Origin: Glandiceps talaboti
Lineage: Eukaryota > Hemichordata > Enteropneusta > Spengelidae
Direction of reading: 5' to 3'
Length of the DNA stretch: 64,000 bases
Assembly: GCF_964340395.1 (NCBI RefSeq)
Contig: NC_135550.1
Span: 28,177,676 to 28,241,675 of the forward strand
Shown: piece after piece, positions 13,233-26,011 of the stretch
How the letters are laid out: every line of letters begins with the position of its first letter
How positions within the stretch are numbered: the stretch's first letter is position 1
The notes under the pieces: generated by a model
What the model was told of the DNA's origin: nothing
What the model saw: the letters and a program-made list of their open reading frames with translations, nothing else
The model's database searches: none
Position numbers and translations under genes: made by a program

Positions 13233-15923
13233 CTGTACACAACAGACAATTTTCTGCACTTTCAGACAAAAAGGTGCAAATATTGCTGATCACACTATCA
13301 TCATAAATGGTCTAATTTCTCTTCCCGAGTGTCCATTTTAGTAAGGTGGAATGGCAATAAAAATTTCTACATTCACAGCTTATTTGCATAATTGTGATTA
13401 TAACTGATACTGGTGATCACATCAGAGTTTGATAACATTTTAGTTACTTTTCACTTGATTATGTCCATAGACCCTGGAGTGAGCATTTGCTGCCAGGTCT
13501 ATCGATCAAATGAGCAATCTTTTGATCAATTTATCGCAAACACTTTTCCAGTAATAAGACACAAAGTGTTATGTTAAGTATCATGTAAATTCCTTTTCTT
13601 GTGTTCCAGAAATAATGTACACAATAAACACATACACAGTCAGACACACATACACAAATTGTACATATTATATATAATACACAGTACAAATGGCCTGAGA
13701 TATTGGAAAAATATCAAGATAATCCATAATCCTGAGTAATCTCTTTAATAGACAATGTCAATACATTTCATTTTTTGAATGCTAAAAAAACATTCACAGA
13801 AGTGTATTTTTCCAGAAAACATTTCACACCACAAATTCTGAATTACAGTTAGTTTCCTCCTGAATAGATTTTTGTAATCTTACATAATGGGATCCACTAT
13901 GAATCTCTTAACATCAAAGGAGGCAAGCAGCCATTCAATAGATAAGTCACTGTGATTGAAGTGAACTCAGATGACTTATGTATAGAGGAGTTTTAAAGCA
14001 CATGTGTCTTCCTTCAAGTATCACCTGAGCTGCAATTTCAACAAATCTATACTTTGCCATTAGTCTAGGGTTACAGACTTACAGTCTCAGATAATGCGTT
14101 ACCATGCAGCAATTGGTGTAATTACCAAGGATAAAAGCAAAGATGAGCTTGTAAGTTATTCTCAGTCACTGCGACCAGAATTCCAACAAGTGCACTGTAT
14201 AAATATCATGTCAAATTGCAGGGAGAGTCAAAATTCATTTGAAAACTATCAAAGTCTGATGCACTGTCTGAAGAACACAACTGAATCATATAGTTGTATT
14301 ACTGAAATTCAAACAATATTAATATTTATTAATTCCTGTGTACAATATTCTTTCAATTAAAATATTGACATATTAAATGCATAAATCTTTTGTTGAATGT
14401 TAGTTTCCATGGATACATCTAGATCTGTACTATGGTGTTAGTTGACATGAATCTATTGGATTGTACTGACCATTGGTTTACAGCCTGGGGCCATCTTATC
14501 ATTTATCAGGAAGGATCGGACACTAACTTCAATACACATTGACACCATTCATTTAAAAGCCTCAAAAAATCCTAAGACCTTACAGTTGCCATAGTTACCA
14601 AATTATGTATAAAGTCTCTTATATTGTAAATAAGCAAGAGCCTTACAACACACTATAGTCACTTACAGTTCAATTCCCTAGCTTGTATACTGTTATCATT
14701 CATCAAACACATACATTTCATTAATCACCCTCCATTGCATACTTTACATTATAACTTAATGACAGAAACAATTCTTCATAATTTAACATAATTCATAATT
14801 CAGCATACCATCTAATAGATCTCTGTTAATACAGCTGTTGCTCAATAACCCACATCAAAGATGACTATTTATTTCAAAAATTTTGGAAGGTATATAATTC
14901 ACACATAATGAGGTATTTCGACAGAAGGAACTCTATCAATGTCGTATTGGTAATGTACACCTGATAATCAAAGAAACTAACCCAATGATAAATGAACTTG
15001 TCATTTTGTTCCTACATATGCAATTCATCTAGCATTCAAACCTGAGACAAGCTGGCAACCTCATAGCCATACTACCTACATGATTTAATGTATCTTAACT
15101 CTCGCTTATGTAAATTACACGACTGTACATTTCTTGTATCTTTATAAAGAGAAGACAGGGTTGCCACAGTAGAAACATATTTGCATTCACATCTGCTTCC
15201 AAGCCTACATAATAATTTGATCATTCCCAAAGGTAAATGTTCTAGGATCTACTAGCTGTCCTTACGACCTTGAAGTAAAATTTAACCCAGAATATGATTT
15301 AGTATGTTAATCCTCTTAGTGACATCTGCCTTTGCACTCTGTTCAGCAAGTATTATTATTTCACTGCTTATGTCTATGTTTATCATGCTAAATTCAGGTT
15401 ATTCAAATACTGCATTCTCATGTTTCATCGTCATCTCTGATAGTGAGCTGGGCGCACAACATATCTTAAATTATTTACATAGTCATTACACAGACAGTGA
15501 AAGGCTTGTGGATTTTAAATGTACTGGGCAGGATGTTTCTGAACATAAAAACAATCATTACATTATACATTTGATGATGTCAAAGAGCAACTTTGATATA
15601 GAATAATACGCGTGCACACACACACAATATTCACGTATGACCTTTCATATATTTATTCACTGAACTGTAGCTATGCAAGGTTATAGACCCAGCATGATGT
15701 GAATTTAACACTATAATTGTGTATTTTATATGTACTGGCTATTTGAACTATAGTTCTGAATACACAGCACTCAGTAGTTTACAGTTTTAATTTTACAAGA
15801 ACAAATAGGTCAATGGGCGGGTTAAAAGGGAAAGGACACTAATGTGTAATTTAATTGTTTGGCAGAGATAATGGTGTTCATCTTGATTGGGTAGGAATTA
15901 ATCTTGATTTGCATAACACTTAC

Positions 15924-16016
15924 CTTCCACTTTGTAATAATTACTATTGATTTGCACACTGGGTAATGGCCTTTTCATTTCTAGAAACTGAATTTTCAAA
16001 AAAAATTGCTTTAACT
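15924..16016 (-). CDS. candidate internal exon, unidentified protein
   Basis: Minus-strand 93-nt segment with one of the best donors in the window (GAAG|GTAAGTG) and an acceptor GTGTCTCTAAAG. It has two leading bases, 30 codons (start LKQFFLKIQFLEMKRP, end NYYKVE) and one trailing base. The open frame extends upstream to about 16083, and other AG acceptors inside it would give the same frame, so the 5' edge is uncertain. No domain is recognised. Confidence 0.16.
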
Positions 16017-17924
16017 CTTTAGAGACACCGACAAAATACTCATGACACAATAGATAGCAAGAGGAAAGCTTTTCCTCTTTCAAAGGACGTCAGACAGGTC
16101 AATGATTGATTCAGATGTATATTCTAAACTGCCTAATTAGCAAATTGAATGAATGACAGGTAACTGGAGTGTAGAATACATTGTCAGATTTCGATGTCTT
16201 TTATATTGAAGATGTTGTTGCTATTTTACAATTTAAACTTTGAAATTTTAGACATCAACAAATGACAGAAACTAGGAATACGACCTTAGTTTAAAACATG
16301 CTATCAAAAACTGATTTATTTTATGAACAATGGTATCAGAATTTGGGATTGAAATAGAGGGTTGAGACTGTAAAACCCAGAAGACTGAGGAAAATGTCCA
16401 ATTTCAGCCATTATTCCAACAAATTTATTGCATTGATGAACTAAAACACACGTTTTTCAGTTGAAATTACTTAGCACATGGATAGTACCATACAACTGGG
16501 CATCAAAACATCAGAGTAGCATGGGTGTGGGGGTGGAGTGTTGGACCATGGCCCATTTTTAACCACAAGAAAGGACCATCCAGTCCTCTTAAATTATCCA
16601 CTTAAAGTGTCTATTACACCTCTCAATTGAACATCACATTTCTGGATCTAATTTGCATATCAACTGTCATCTGTTTTCTCTGAACACCACTTCAAATATC
16701 AAATTTTGCACTAATAACTGAGCTTGATGTCAACACAGCAAATGTTTGAGTGTGCACATTTTAACACAAACATCAACACTTTTTAAACCAAATTTGCCTA
16801 CAACGAATTAGATACTCTTGCCTTTAATAAGTTCAAATGAATAAGTTCAAATCTAGATATCCCATAAATTGTCCCTACAAAATATCAAACACAATCAAGT
16901 TTTATTTATACTCCCAGCCTATAGTGCTCCAGAACTATTAGTTCAGTAACAGTGCAATGTAGGTGATATGTATAGGTATTTAAGGTAGTTAAATAGTATA
17001 AGATCTACTCTCATTTTCTTACCTACACTTTCATCATAAAAAATTGAATATATGTACTGAAAATCTATGCAATAAAAATTTGGGGTCCCCGGATTAGATA
17101 AAAAATTAGGATATCTCAAAGTCGATGCACTTTTGGAAAATTCACATGATTTTTTGTTTAAAATGTGTTTTAGCAAACATAGCCAGTAGTTAATTATCCT
17201 ACATGACCTATTTTTTCATATGATGTCAAAAAGTGTTTCATTAATTCATTTTATGAAATTTCAATATCATACCTTATTTCCCTGAGCAGTTTATATGTGT
17301 CTTTTCTTTGTCTTCTGATATTAAAGTGCCAACTTTAACATCACAATACAGGGGCAAGAATACTGACTGATATGGCATGTTTTTTCATCATTTGATTTCA
17401 CTAAATTTTCATTTTTATTAAATTTTCATTTTTATTTCTGCTGAATGCAAAAATGGAGTAAAATTATTTGTCTAAGAAAATATGGATTGATGATTATAGA
17501 TAATCTGTCAAGTGTGGAAAAATATCATAATATATAACATCACGTACACCATAAACTTAATGCTTAGAAACCATAAACTTAATGCTTAAACTTAAATTTA
17601 CCAAAGAGGATCAATGAAAAGGCAATAAAATACACAATAAATAGACATTTTTGGTGGCCTCTGTAGTCTTCAACTTATACTAAAGAACTAACCTAAAGGA
17701 CAATACAATGACTTAGTTCATGTCACATTAATTTCTTCCCTTCATTTAACAGTGCAAATTGTCAGGAGTTGTAACGATTGTGTTCTTTTCTGCAAACAAA
17801 AAGTACATATATCCTCAAATAATTATTACATGTGCTGAATCTTCAGCTTTGTTGAATATCAGGTTTGTTCATCATTTAATGATTCCCTTGACAGGACTGA
17901 GTACTTCCAGATAATATCATAAAT

Positions 17925-17933
17925 CCCCCCCCC

Positions 17934-17959
<26 letters not shown>
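17925..17959 (+). repeat. C9-A26 homopolymer tract
   Basis: Nine C followed by 26 uninterrupted A. It could be the poly(A) end of an old retroposon on the plus strand, but the upstream 200 bp shows no tRNA-like boxes or recognisable LINE 3' end, so it may just be a homopolymer expansion. Confidence 0.7.
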
Positions 17960-17964
<5 letters not shown>

Positions 17965-20150
17965 TGTTTTATTGATTCTGAAAATTAAATTAAATTACGT
18001 TTATGAGAAATTGTCCAAACTATCAAACTAAACAATACATTTCAATAAACTCTTTCAATACACTTAAATATAAAATAGTACATTTTGGACTAAATAACAT
18101 CACAAGTCTCCTCTGTACCTTCAGTTATATGTTATATAGTCAATATTGTGATCACACAGCAGATTTCAATTTTCAGACACTGGTTACATTATTGCATTAC
18201 GACATCCACTGAATACCTACAAATTATGTTTGTCTGATCTGTTCACGTGGCCGCAAGTCTTTCACATCAATAACAACATATTTCACCTCATGAGGGTGTA
18301 TCATTCAAAGTAAAACATATACTAGCAAATTACATGCTGACACTTGCAATAATTTTGGATATGACGTGCTGAGAGCTTTCAGAAATTTCAATTTCACTAA
18401 ACCCACAGTTATCATCAGTCCTTCTGATTCTGCCATCAATCATTTTCAATGAGGAATTCATGTCTTTTTCTTTCCCCTTACAAATGACTATCCTTAACAA
18501 CTAAGCTAGGTAGTCTACCAGTATAATAAAACCCCTAGGTTGATATAAATTGTATACAGCAATAGTCCAGGTTGACATGAGTTTTTATGAACATAATAAA
18601 GTAAGTTATAGTTATAATCATGCTCTTGATAACAATCATTGGCTCTTGAATCTCTCCACTGTTCACAAATTTTAATAATTTCACATCACATTTTTGTTCC
18701 TTAGTGATGTGATTTCATTAAAACAGCAGCATGTGGTTGAATTATGGACTAGCTGTGACCTGATCGTACAAATTTCATCATAAAATAATTAAGAGAAAAT
18801 CTGTACGATCTGGAATCACATTGTGTGTGATCATTAAAATTAATTAATTAATTAATTAATAAGTAATTAATAAGTTGATTTATTAATAAATGCTAATTTT
18901 CCCTCTGTTTGTCCATCAATACTATTACATATCTTCAACTTGCCACTGTATTTATGAATCGTGAAGTATAACTTGTTCAGTTATCAGCATCCCCAGATTA
19001 GCAATGGTTCATGCCACAGTGAAGCTATTAAATAAGTTCTGGTCAACATGCTGATCACACTCACAGCTTTGACATGTAAGAATCAGTTTCAAAAATAATA
19101 ATGGTACAAAGATAAGATGTTATCATGGTTATACACATATGACTTTATTTCCAGATATACACAACATTTATCATCCTTTTTGATGTTGCCGAGATTCATT
19201 TATTCTTTCACTTATTTGTGTATAATATTACATTTTGAAACCATTTTCATCCCTGATAGGTTCAAACATGTCATTGTTATTTGATTGAAGAAAAAACAAA
19301 CAAATAACACCTACAAACACTCCAATTTTAATTTCATGGTACGGTGGTGATGACAACCAAGTACTATTACATGTGCACAACCCCATGTACATACAGAATT
19401 CATAGCATTATATAGGAAGACACATGATTCATCATGAAGCTGACAAGTGGTCTAGCTATTTCAACCTCTGAAATATAGATGTTTCAACAATTGTCTACAC
19501 ATACTGTATTGTTGATACTTTGTGATGAACTCTGAGAAAAAAGTTGTATCATCATCATCATCATTTACATATTTGTTTTTCTATATATGCCTTGCCCTTC
19601 ACAGCACCATTTTCAGCAGCAGAGTGGGATAATTTTGGAATGTCAGATAGAGTCAGAATCTACATTAACATATCTGATCTATAGAAAACTGTTATTATGC
19701 CAAATGATATTTCATGCAAAAATGTATTTTAAAAAAGTCACATTCTGATTCAGAGAGTATAGCGTGTTGTCACTATCTGTTAGAAGTTTATCAGTAGATT
19801 TACCATATTGTGCTTTTATACTACAGGGTTTGATAGGCAATTTGTCATATATTCCATCCCCTGTCCTGTCCCAAGTCATTGCAGATGCACTATATCTAAA
19901 TATTAATCACTGATACACAGCCAAGTGTCTACTTGGACATACAGTGTGATTACATGCTAAATCCTAGCAATGCTGTTTCTTGACTTCCTCACACCACCTT
20001 GCTGTACATATACTTTATTCATAATATCTCCCACATTTGGAGCAAGACTCTCAAGACTGCATAATTCTATACATGTAGATGAGGTAATGGCTATTCAAGC
20101 ATCATGTTGGCAAGGCATAAACAGGAAAACATGAGACATTTCTTACTACT
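17960..20150. other. unassigned stretch
   Basis: A TTAA-repeat tract lies at 18840-18860 and a short (TCA)n near 19549-19563. A strong GTGAGT minus donor at about 19072 has no open upstream frame with an acceptor. No gene is supported. Confidence 0.6.
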
Positions 20151-20154
20151 GTAC

Positions 20155-20539
20155 CAGTGTTGCAGCCAGCCTTTTGAAAGAGTGGGACATAGTGTCCCAA
20201 GACTTTCATTTTTCTGGGTCATCATAAATTTTTTGGGGACATTATAAAAAAAAATGCCAATGGTGTTGTAGCAACTGTACAGGTTTTTAAAATATTTACC
20301 CACATGCTGATCCATGCTAGATATTTGCTGAATGATTATGCAGTTGCCTATCCAACCCTGTTGTTATCTATGCAATATATGTGATCATTTGGCTGTTGCT
20401 ATAGGCATGGTCATGTTGCTAAACATATTTACATACAATTTTAGTGTGGGTCATCTATGACCCGTCACTTCCAAAATTATGGGTCAGGTCCAAAAATGTG
20501 TGGCAAATGACCCAAAAAAACAATCTGGCTGCAACACTG
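20155..20539. mobile_element. hAT-like MITE with 15-bp perfect terminal inverted repeats
   Basis: The ends are CAGTGTTGCAGCCAG (20155-20169) and its exact reverse complement (20525-20539), about 385 bp in all. Inside are short palindromic words (GGGACATAGTGTCCC near 20183 and GGGTCATCTATGACCC near 20448). TIRs starting CAGTG and this size fit non-autonomous hAT elements. The expected 8-bp target duplication is not visible (left TACTGTAC, right CTCTACCT), so the copy is old or the duplication was lost. ORFs at 20091-20315 and 20444-20818 overlap the element and are shadows. Confidence 0.7.
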
Positions 20540-20982
20540 CTCTACCTACTGAACAGTCATGATATATGGACTGACAGATTAGCCATTGTATGTATATACA
20601 CTTCTGTAACCACTCTTACGTCTGTGGTTAAAGGCATACATACAAAGATGAAACTTTCAGTCTACCACGACATATCGTTGCAGTCATTCCAAAATGCAGT
20701 CACGTTCACTTACAAATTACAGACAGATATTGTAATTGGAGTTCCCACATCATGGAAAGCATATGATCAAACTTCACATAAATCATTTATTTGGCCAAGG
20801 GTTTCTTGGCAGATGTAACAAAGACCCATAAATAAATTGATGAAGAGATTAAAGTCAGAGTGCATGTAACCTACATTTTGTAAACAACACACACTCATCA
20901 ACTTATAGTATATTCGCCTTGATATATCACCTACTTCATTAAATCCTGTGTTTTACACTCTTCAGATGGAAGTCATTTTTAC

Positions 20983-21822
20983 TTTCCATAAGGAAGGTTA
21001 TATATTGGGATGAAAAGTGTGTGTGTCTGTCTGTCGGTCTGTCTGTGTCTCCAAAATGGCTCAATTCAAACGAAATTTCATGCACATATTCAATGGCTAG
21101 AACTGATTAGGTTTTGGTAAACAATCATGAATGTTAATGAGCAATTTGCACAATTAAGAACACTTAAAATTAATGTAATTTAGTACATATATTGATGGTA
21201 ACAAAGTCCATGTGCCATATAACCTTTGATAATTCATTTGCATAATTATTTATTTTCAGTAATTAGGCTACATCTTAAAAATTCAATATAATTTGGTACA
21301 TACTTTAAACATAAGGGCAAGTTCTGATAAGCTTTATGATGTTGCTTTTAGTTTTTATCATTTGCATATTTTTTTTAAAGTGATATTCTGTAATTAGGCT
21401 ATACATGTATATGAAGAGTGCAAACTTTAAGTTCTATATATTTTGGTACATACATTCATAATACCAGGGTGCAAGTGTCTTATAACGCTTACTGATGTAA
21501 CTGTTTCTTTTAATGAGTCATTTGCAATTAATAATTGTCAGTAATTCGGCTAAATCCTATAAAAGTACACTTCAAATTCATTATAATTTACTACATACAT
21601 GAACAATACCAAAGTGCACAGCTTCTAAAAGGCTTTGTGATGTAGCTTTTAGTTCTAATGACTAATTTGCATAATTAATAATTTTCAATAATACATCTAT
21701 ATCTTAAAAATGTACTCTTCAAATTCAATTAAATCTGGTACATATTTCAAACATAACTAAATGCATATGTTCTGTTGCAGTCCAACAAAAATCTAAAGAC
21801 TTTGCCCTTATGGAAGACATCC
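20983..21822 (+). mobile_element. family B element with inverted ends and ~140-bp internal repeats
   Basis: The left end TTTCCATAAGGAAGG is followed by a GTGTGTGTCTGTCTGTC tract (21018-21050). About five diverged units then recur, each with a (G/A)GTACATA word (near 21183, 21295, 21453, 21588, 21738), an AATTTGCATAATTA-type stretch and a TAATTAGGCTA word, spaced 110-160 bp. The right end CTTATGGAAGA is an inverted match to the left end. Microsatellite plus core tandem repeats plus weak inverted ends suggests a non-autonomous Helitron-like or MITE-like element. No protein is encoded. Confidence 0.6.
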
Positions 21823-21824
21823 AG

Positions 21825-24800
21825 ATTAAATCTGACATTCACTTTTATAGCCTCTTGATTTTCAAATGGCAATGACATTCATTGTATTAAATGCCTCATT
21901 CTATATATGAAATAATCATTTTGTCAAAAGGACCCACAAATACAATTGTGACAATAATTATGCTTTGCACTAACCATACATGTCTGACTACTGTACAAGA
22001 AAAACTATTTTCTATTTATTAGTTGGTTTGACAGAATTGCAATTATTATTATATTAACTCCATTTTTTTTAAATTACTGAATATTTCATACCTGTTGCTA
22101 ACATAACTGTTTCAAATTCAGACTGAACTCCTCTCCTTATTTCTTTCTATTTTTAAGTATGATGATAAAAGACACTGCATTCTGCTCTACAGGAATGTGC
22201 ATTCACATTCCCAGTGTAAATGATACAACTTGGTCATAATATTAATGTCATCAACAAATCCACACATGTTGTCATACCTCAACCTTAACGGCAATAGGAC
22301 TAATATACTTGTTGCTTTTCCTTTTTAAAATCCTCCTCCATCTTGTTTTTACAAAATGTCCTGCTAGGGATACACATTCAAGAATTATAAATAGTTACAC
22401 TACGTACAGAATCCATCTTGAATACATTACCTTCAAAGTCTTTCTGCACATAGGTGAAAAGACATACTATAGCTATGAAATATAATATTCCCATGTGTTT
22501 ATAATTCTGTCATAATTCTACTTTTTCTCACATACTAATTAATATCTTGATAATCTTGCTTTAAACAAACATTCTTTCTAACCTATATTGAACTTTGACA
22601 TGTAACATTATGAAACAAGATTCTGTGATGTTTATATCCACAAGGGACACAAGCGCTGAAATACCATGTCACAGCTTTGATTATTGAGCACACATATTTA
22701 TTTAGGACCAATACCATCAAATATACTGCAGATCAATTCAAATTAAAACATTTTCAAATATATACATCAATACAAAGTCACATCTGCATAATTATGAAAA
22801 AGTGCAAAATGCAACAGTTCATCTTGTCACAAAAAATTCTGATAATCAAACATTACAGGCAAAATATACCCTGAAAGGATATTCCAATAATTATGATAGT
22901 GAATTGGATGTATATGACCACTAACTGACCTGGTTTCAAAATTAATAATGATTTTATGTAGATGTGTGCACAAATTTTATTCCTTTGACTCCTCTTCGCT
23001 ACATTTTTATACTGGAAACAGAACGGATACTCATTACTCTCATCAATATTGAGCCACTAATTAAAGAGACAAAAGCTCAGAAAACTGACATCTTTTCTGG
23101 TTATATTAATTATATAATTATATCTGCAGAGCTATCTATGCTTTTTGTATATTGAAACCTGTTGTACTTATATCATGACCAACAGTACCCACTGTAAATA
23201 AAAACCCATTGTACCCATGTATGGTTATAATTCCTAGAAACTTAAGAAATACAATCTTTTAGAAACTACAAATGAGACAGGATACATGTTTTCACAGCAA
23301 AAAATACACATAATGTACTACACAACAGTATCTTTTCTTTGCCATAAACAAACTTATACTTCCCATCTACAAAACAGTTGACCTCACAGGATATCAAACT
23401 GAATATTGACCTTCTGTGTTTACCTTTATCAATTCAAATTTACATTAATTACTTTTGAAAGCAGAACTGTCCACTCAACTTCAATATGCAAGATGAAGAT
23501 GACAATATTCAGATTGAATATTATTTATCAAGCTCTTGGTTCATCTATATCCACAGCTGTCATTTTCAATGACCCAAGTACATTGAAGAATGTGCTTAAA
23601 ACTTAGATAGCAGTCTTTCAAGTCCAAATATACTTGTCCTAAAAGGCCACCACTCAGCTGACAGTGAACTAACCGTATCCCTTTCAGCATTTTGAAGGAA
23701 CTCTGACCACATAAATCAATTTGCTTAACTTGATGAGTTGTCATCATGTTCTCGTCATTACCCTTACTACTACATCCCTGACACCGGTTTATAAATTACT
23801 TTTCATTTACTACACCTGGGGCTTCATATATTTTATTGGATATCTGTCGGCCTGAATCCATGATTTTGGAGAACCTGGGAAGATAGACAGCTGTCCTAAT
23901 ACAATCATACTGTATCTCCTGTCTTCAAGATTATACTTCCGCCATCTCATTTGTGTTTTCCCTCAAAAGACATGTTAGGTTTGACTCGAAGTTAAATCAA
24001 AACATTTAAAAAGTTGCTCAAAACTACAGGTACCCTTTCAGTAGTCTAGGATATATAAAAATCTATTTATAGAAAATCTGTCTTATTAAAAGAGACAAGA
24101 TTTGTAAGGAGTGGAAAGAGGTTACCCAGTACTAGAGTAACAGAAATCATTTACACTGATCGTACACAACTTAATTAATCCCATGTTGACCAGAACAGAA
24201 GCAATTCATCACTTTGTAGTTCATATAACCATTGTTGCTAGGGATCATCCAAAAAGTAATGATTTTAAAGATGTATGTTTGACAAACATGCCATATTAAG
24301 GACAGTCCGATCAAGTACATGACAAATCAATAAAACAGTTTTTGAGTTTAAAGTCATTTGACCAAACAACTAATTTTTTATGTAAATTTAAATATATTAT
24401 CATATGAATGGGATCATCTTTACATCTAGATACCATTAGGAACATATATATCACGTATTGAATTAATTTGCTTCAAAAGTTCAGAGCTAACCTTCAGTCC
24501 TTAGACCAAAATCACAATTACATATTTAATATAAAGCAAATTAGCATACCTATATGGTAAACTTATTTTGTTTTGAATAAATCCTCACAAAGATATCTTA
24601 TGAAGGAAAGATTCCAGCAAAATATACCTATCAGTCATTGAATAAGCAGTTGACTTTGATGATTCACACACACAAGTGCATGTACACAGACACACACACT
24701 TAATACTCTACTTACCCTTGTTCTACTAAATGAACCTTTTAAAGTTTAGCTATGCTAATAAATATCTTATGAATACTAATTGTACGGTAGTTTAGGGTAC

Positions 24801-25745
24801 AATCCTAGTAAAGCTAAACATATTGATGGCATAGAGGAATCACAAGGTTTTTGGCAATGATAGCAATGATTTGACTTGTAAGACACATAAAGCTAAACAT
24901 TGCAATAAAATTAATCCTACAAATTTATAGCCAAGATCTTGCAGAACATTGCTTAGGGATATAATTATGTAAAGAACATTGAGGTCAAGATTGTTCATAG
25001 TCCTGTTTAGGTGAAATCTACATTTTGTAAATTAAAACAAACTTTCATCACATTTTAAGTGCAATCCCATATAATAAGCATGAAGTTGTATGCAACAGTT
25101 GATAACTATGAATTAATTACATGATATTAAACATTGGTCTCCCACATCGACAGCACTGCGAAAATGTCCACTTTCATAACCAAGGTGTGTCAAATTATGA
25201 GTCATGCTTCTACACCAGATAAAAGAACTCTTAGCTAATATGCAATACAATTAGAATTATGAAACTCATAAAAGGTCAAGAACTTTGCAAAGTAAACTTT
25301 AATAACAAGATGCTGAGAAGTTTTTTGAGCAATACAATGAGTAATGTCCACAAATTAATCCTTTGTTAGTTACCACAAAATGTCAAATGGCTCACACAAA
25401 TGAAAAGAGAGCACTTGGATCAGACTAGCACTTCAACATGTCCTGCCCACACTCTTTGGATTTAATAGGCCCAGTTATGCTAATGGACAAATTCTATCTG
25501 TCAGACGTCAGCCACATGACATCTGACCCCACAAGTATCTACAAGTATGTGTACATCTTCTAATAAACAAATCATTCAAATAGTTAGCCATTTCCTTCAC
25601 TGGAATCTGTCACATATTTCTGTGTGATAAGCACAGCAAGCAAGCAAATTTTCATATTTTATCGACACACTTATGCAACCTTGATGGTTTACTTCCATCA
25701 TTCTGTGGTTAAAGATCAACAAGATATTTCAGAAGATAATTTAGA
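21825..25745. other. unassigned stretch with weak exon-like segments
   Basis: No confident gene. Minus-strand segments 22092-22146 (18 codons plus one base, start KEIRRGVQ, donor CAG|GTATGA) and 23816-23874 (acceptor TCTTCCCAG is excellent, donor CAG|GTGTAG, two leading bases then SPKSWIQADRY) are phase-compatible with each other. 23816-23874 is open in two frames, which weakens the case. A strong minus donor AGG|GTAAGT at about 24707 has no good partner acceptor. Confidence 0.45.
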
Positions 25746-25747
25746 AT

Positions 25748-25865
25748 CTCTATAGAGGTGAATACTGATATATGTGCCTCTATAATGGTGATTTCAAATA
25801 TGTACCTATACACAGGTGACTAAAGCCCAATACGTACCTCTATAGACACAACTACAGATACTATC
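25748..25865. repeat. short minisatellite, period about 28-32 bp
   Basis: Four imperfect units each start with a CTCTATA/CTATACA word and most carry GGTGA about 8 bases later (25748, 25778, 25806, 25838). The array is small, diverged and non-coding. Confidence 0.5.
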
Positions 25866-26011
25866 TTTGTACCTTCTTCTAGTAGATACACAATAATTCT
25901 ATAAACTTTTATAAGAAATTACTTATTCATTTCTCCCTCAAATAATGTACTTCTATGTGACTGAGTGGTGACATGATTTTTAAAAAATCAAATGTAATGG
26001 CAAAAAAAATA

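Larger units (their letters stand above)
12895..17920. other. unassigned stretch with exon-like segments
   Basis: Three minus-strand exon-like segments lie here (13117-13232, 15924-16016 and 17023-17064). The last is a weak 42-nt segment with donor TAG|GTAAGA. Small direct duplications occur at 17403-17437 (17 bp twice) and about 17550-17592. Nothing else is supported. Confidence 0.5.

Noticed and set aside
15304-15606. 100-codon plus ORF with a hydrophobic N-terminus (secreted protein)
   Set aside because: There is no promoter, splice or family support; the hydrophobic start is expected from T-rich codons.
22280-22340. Minus frame reading MEEDFKKEKQQVY
   Set aside because: It is short, has no acceptor with a pyrimidine tract and ends immediately in a stop; purine-rich chance.
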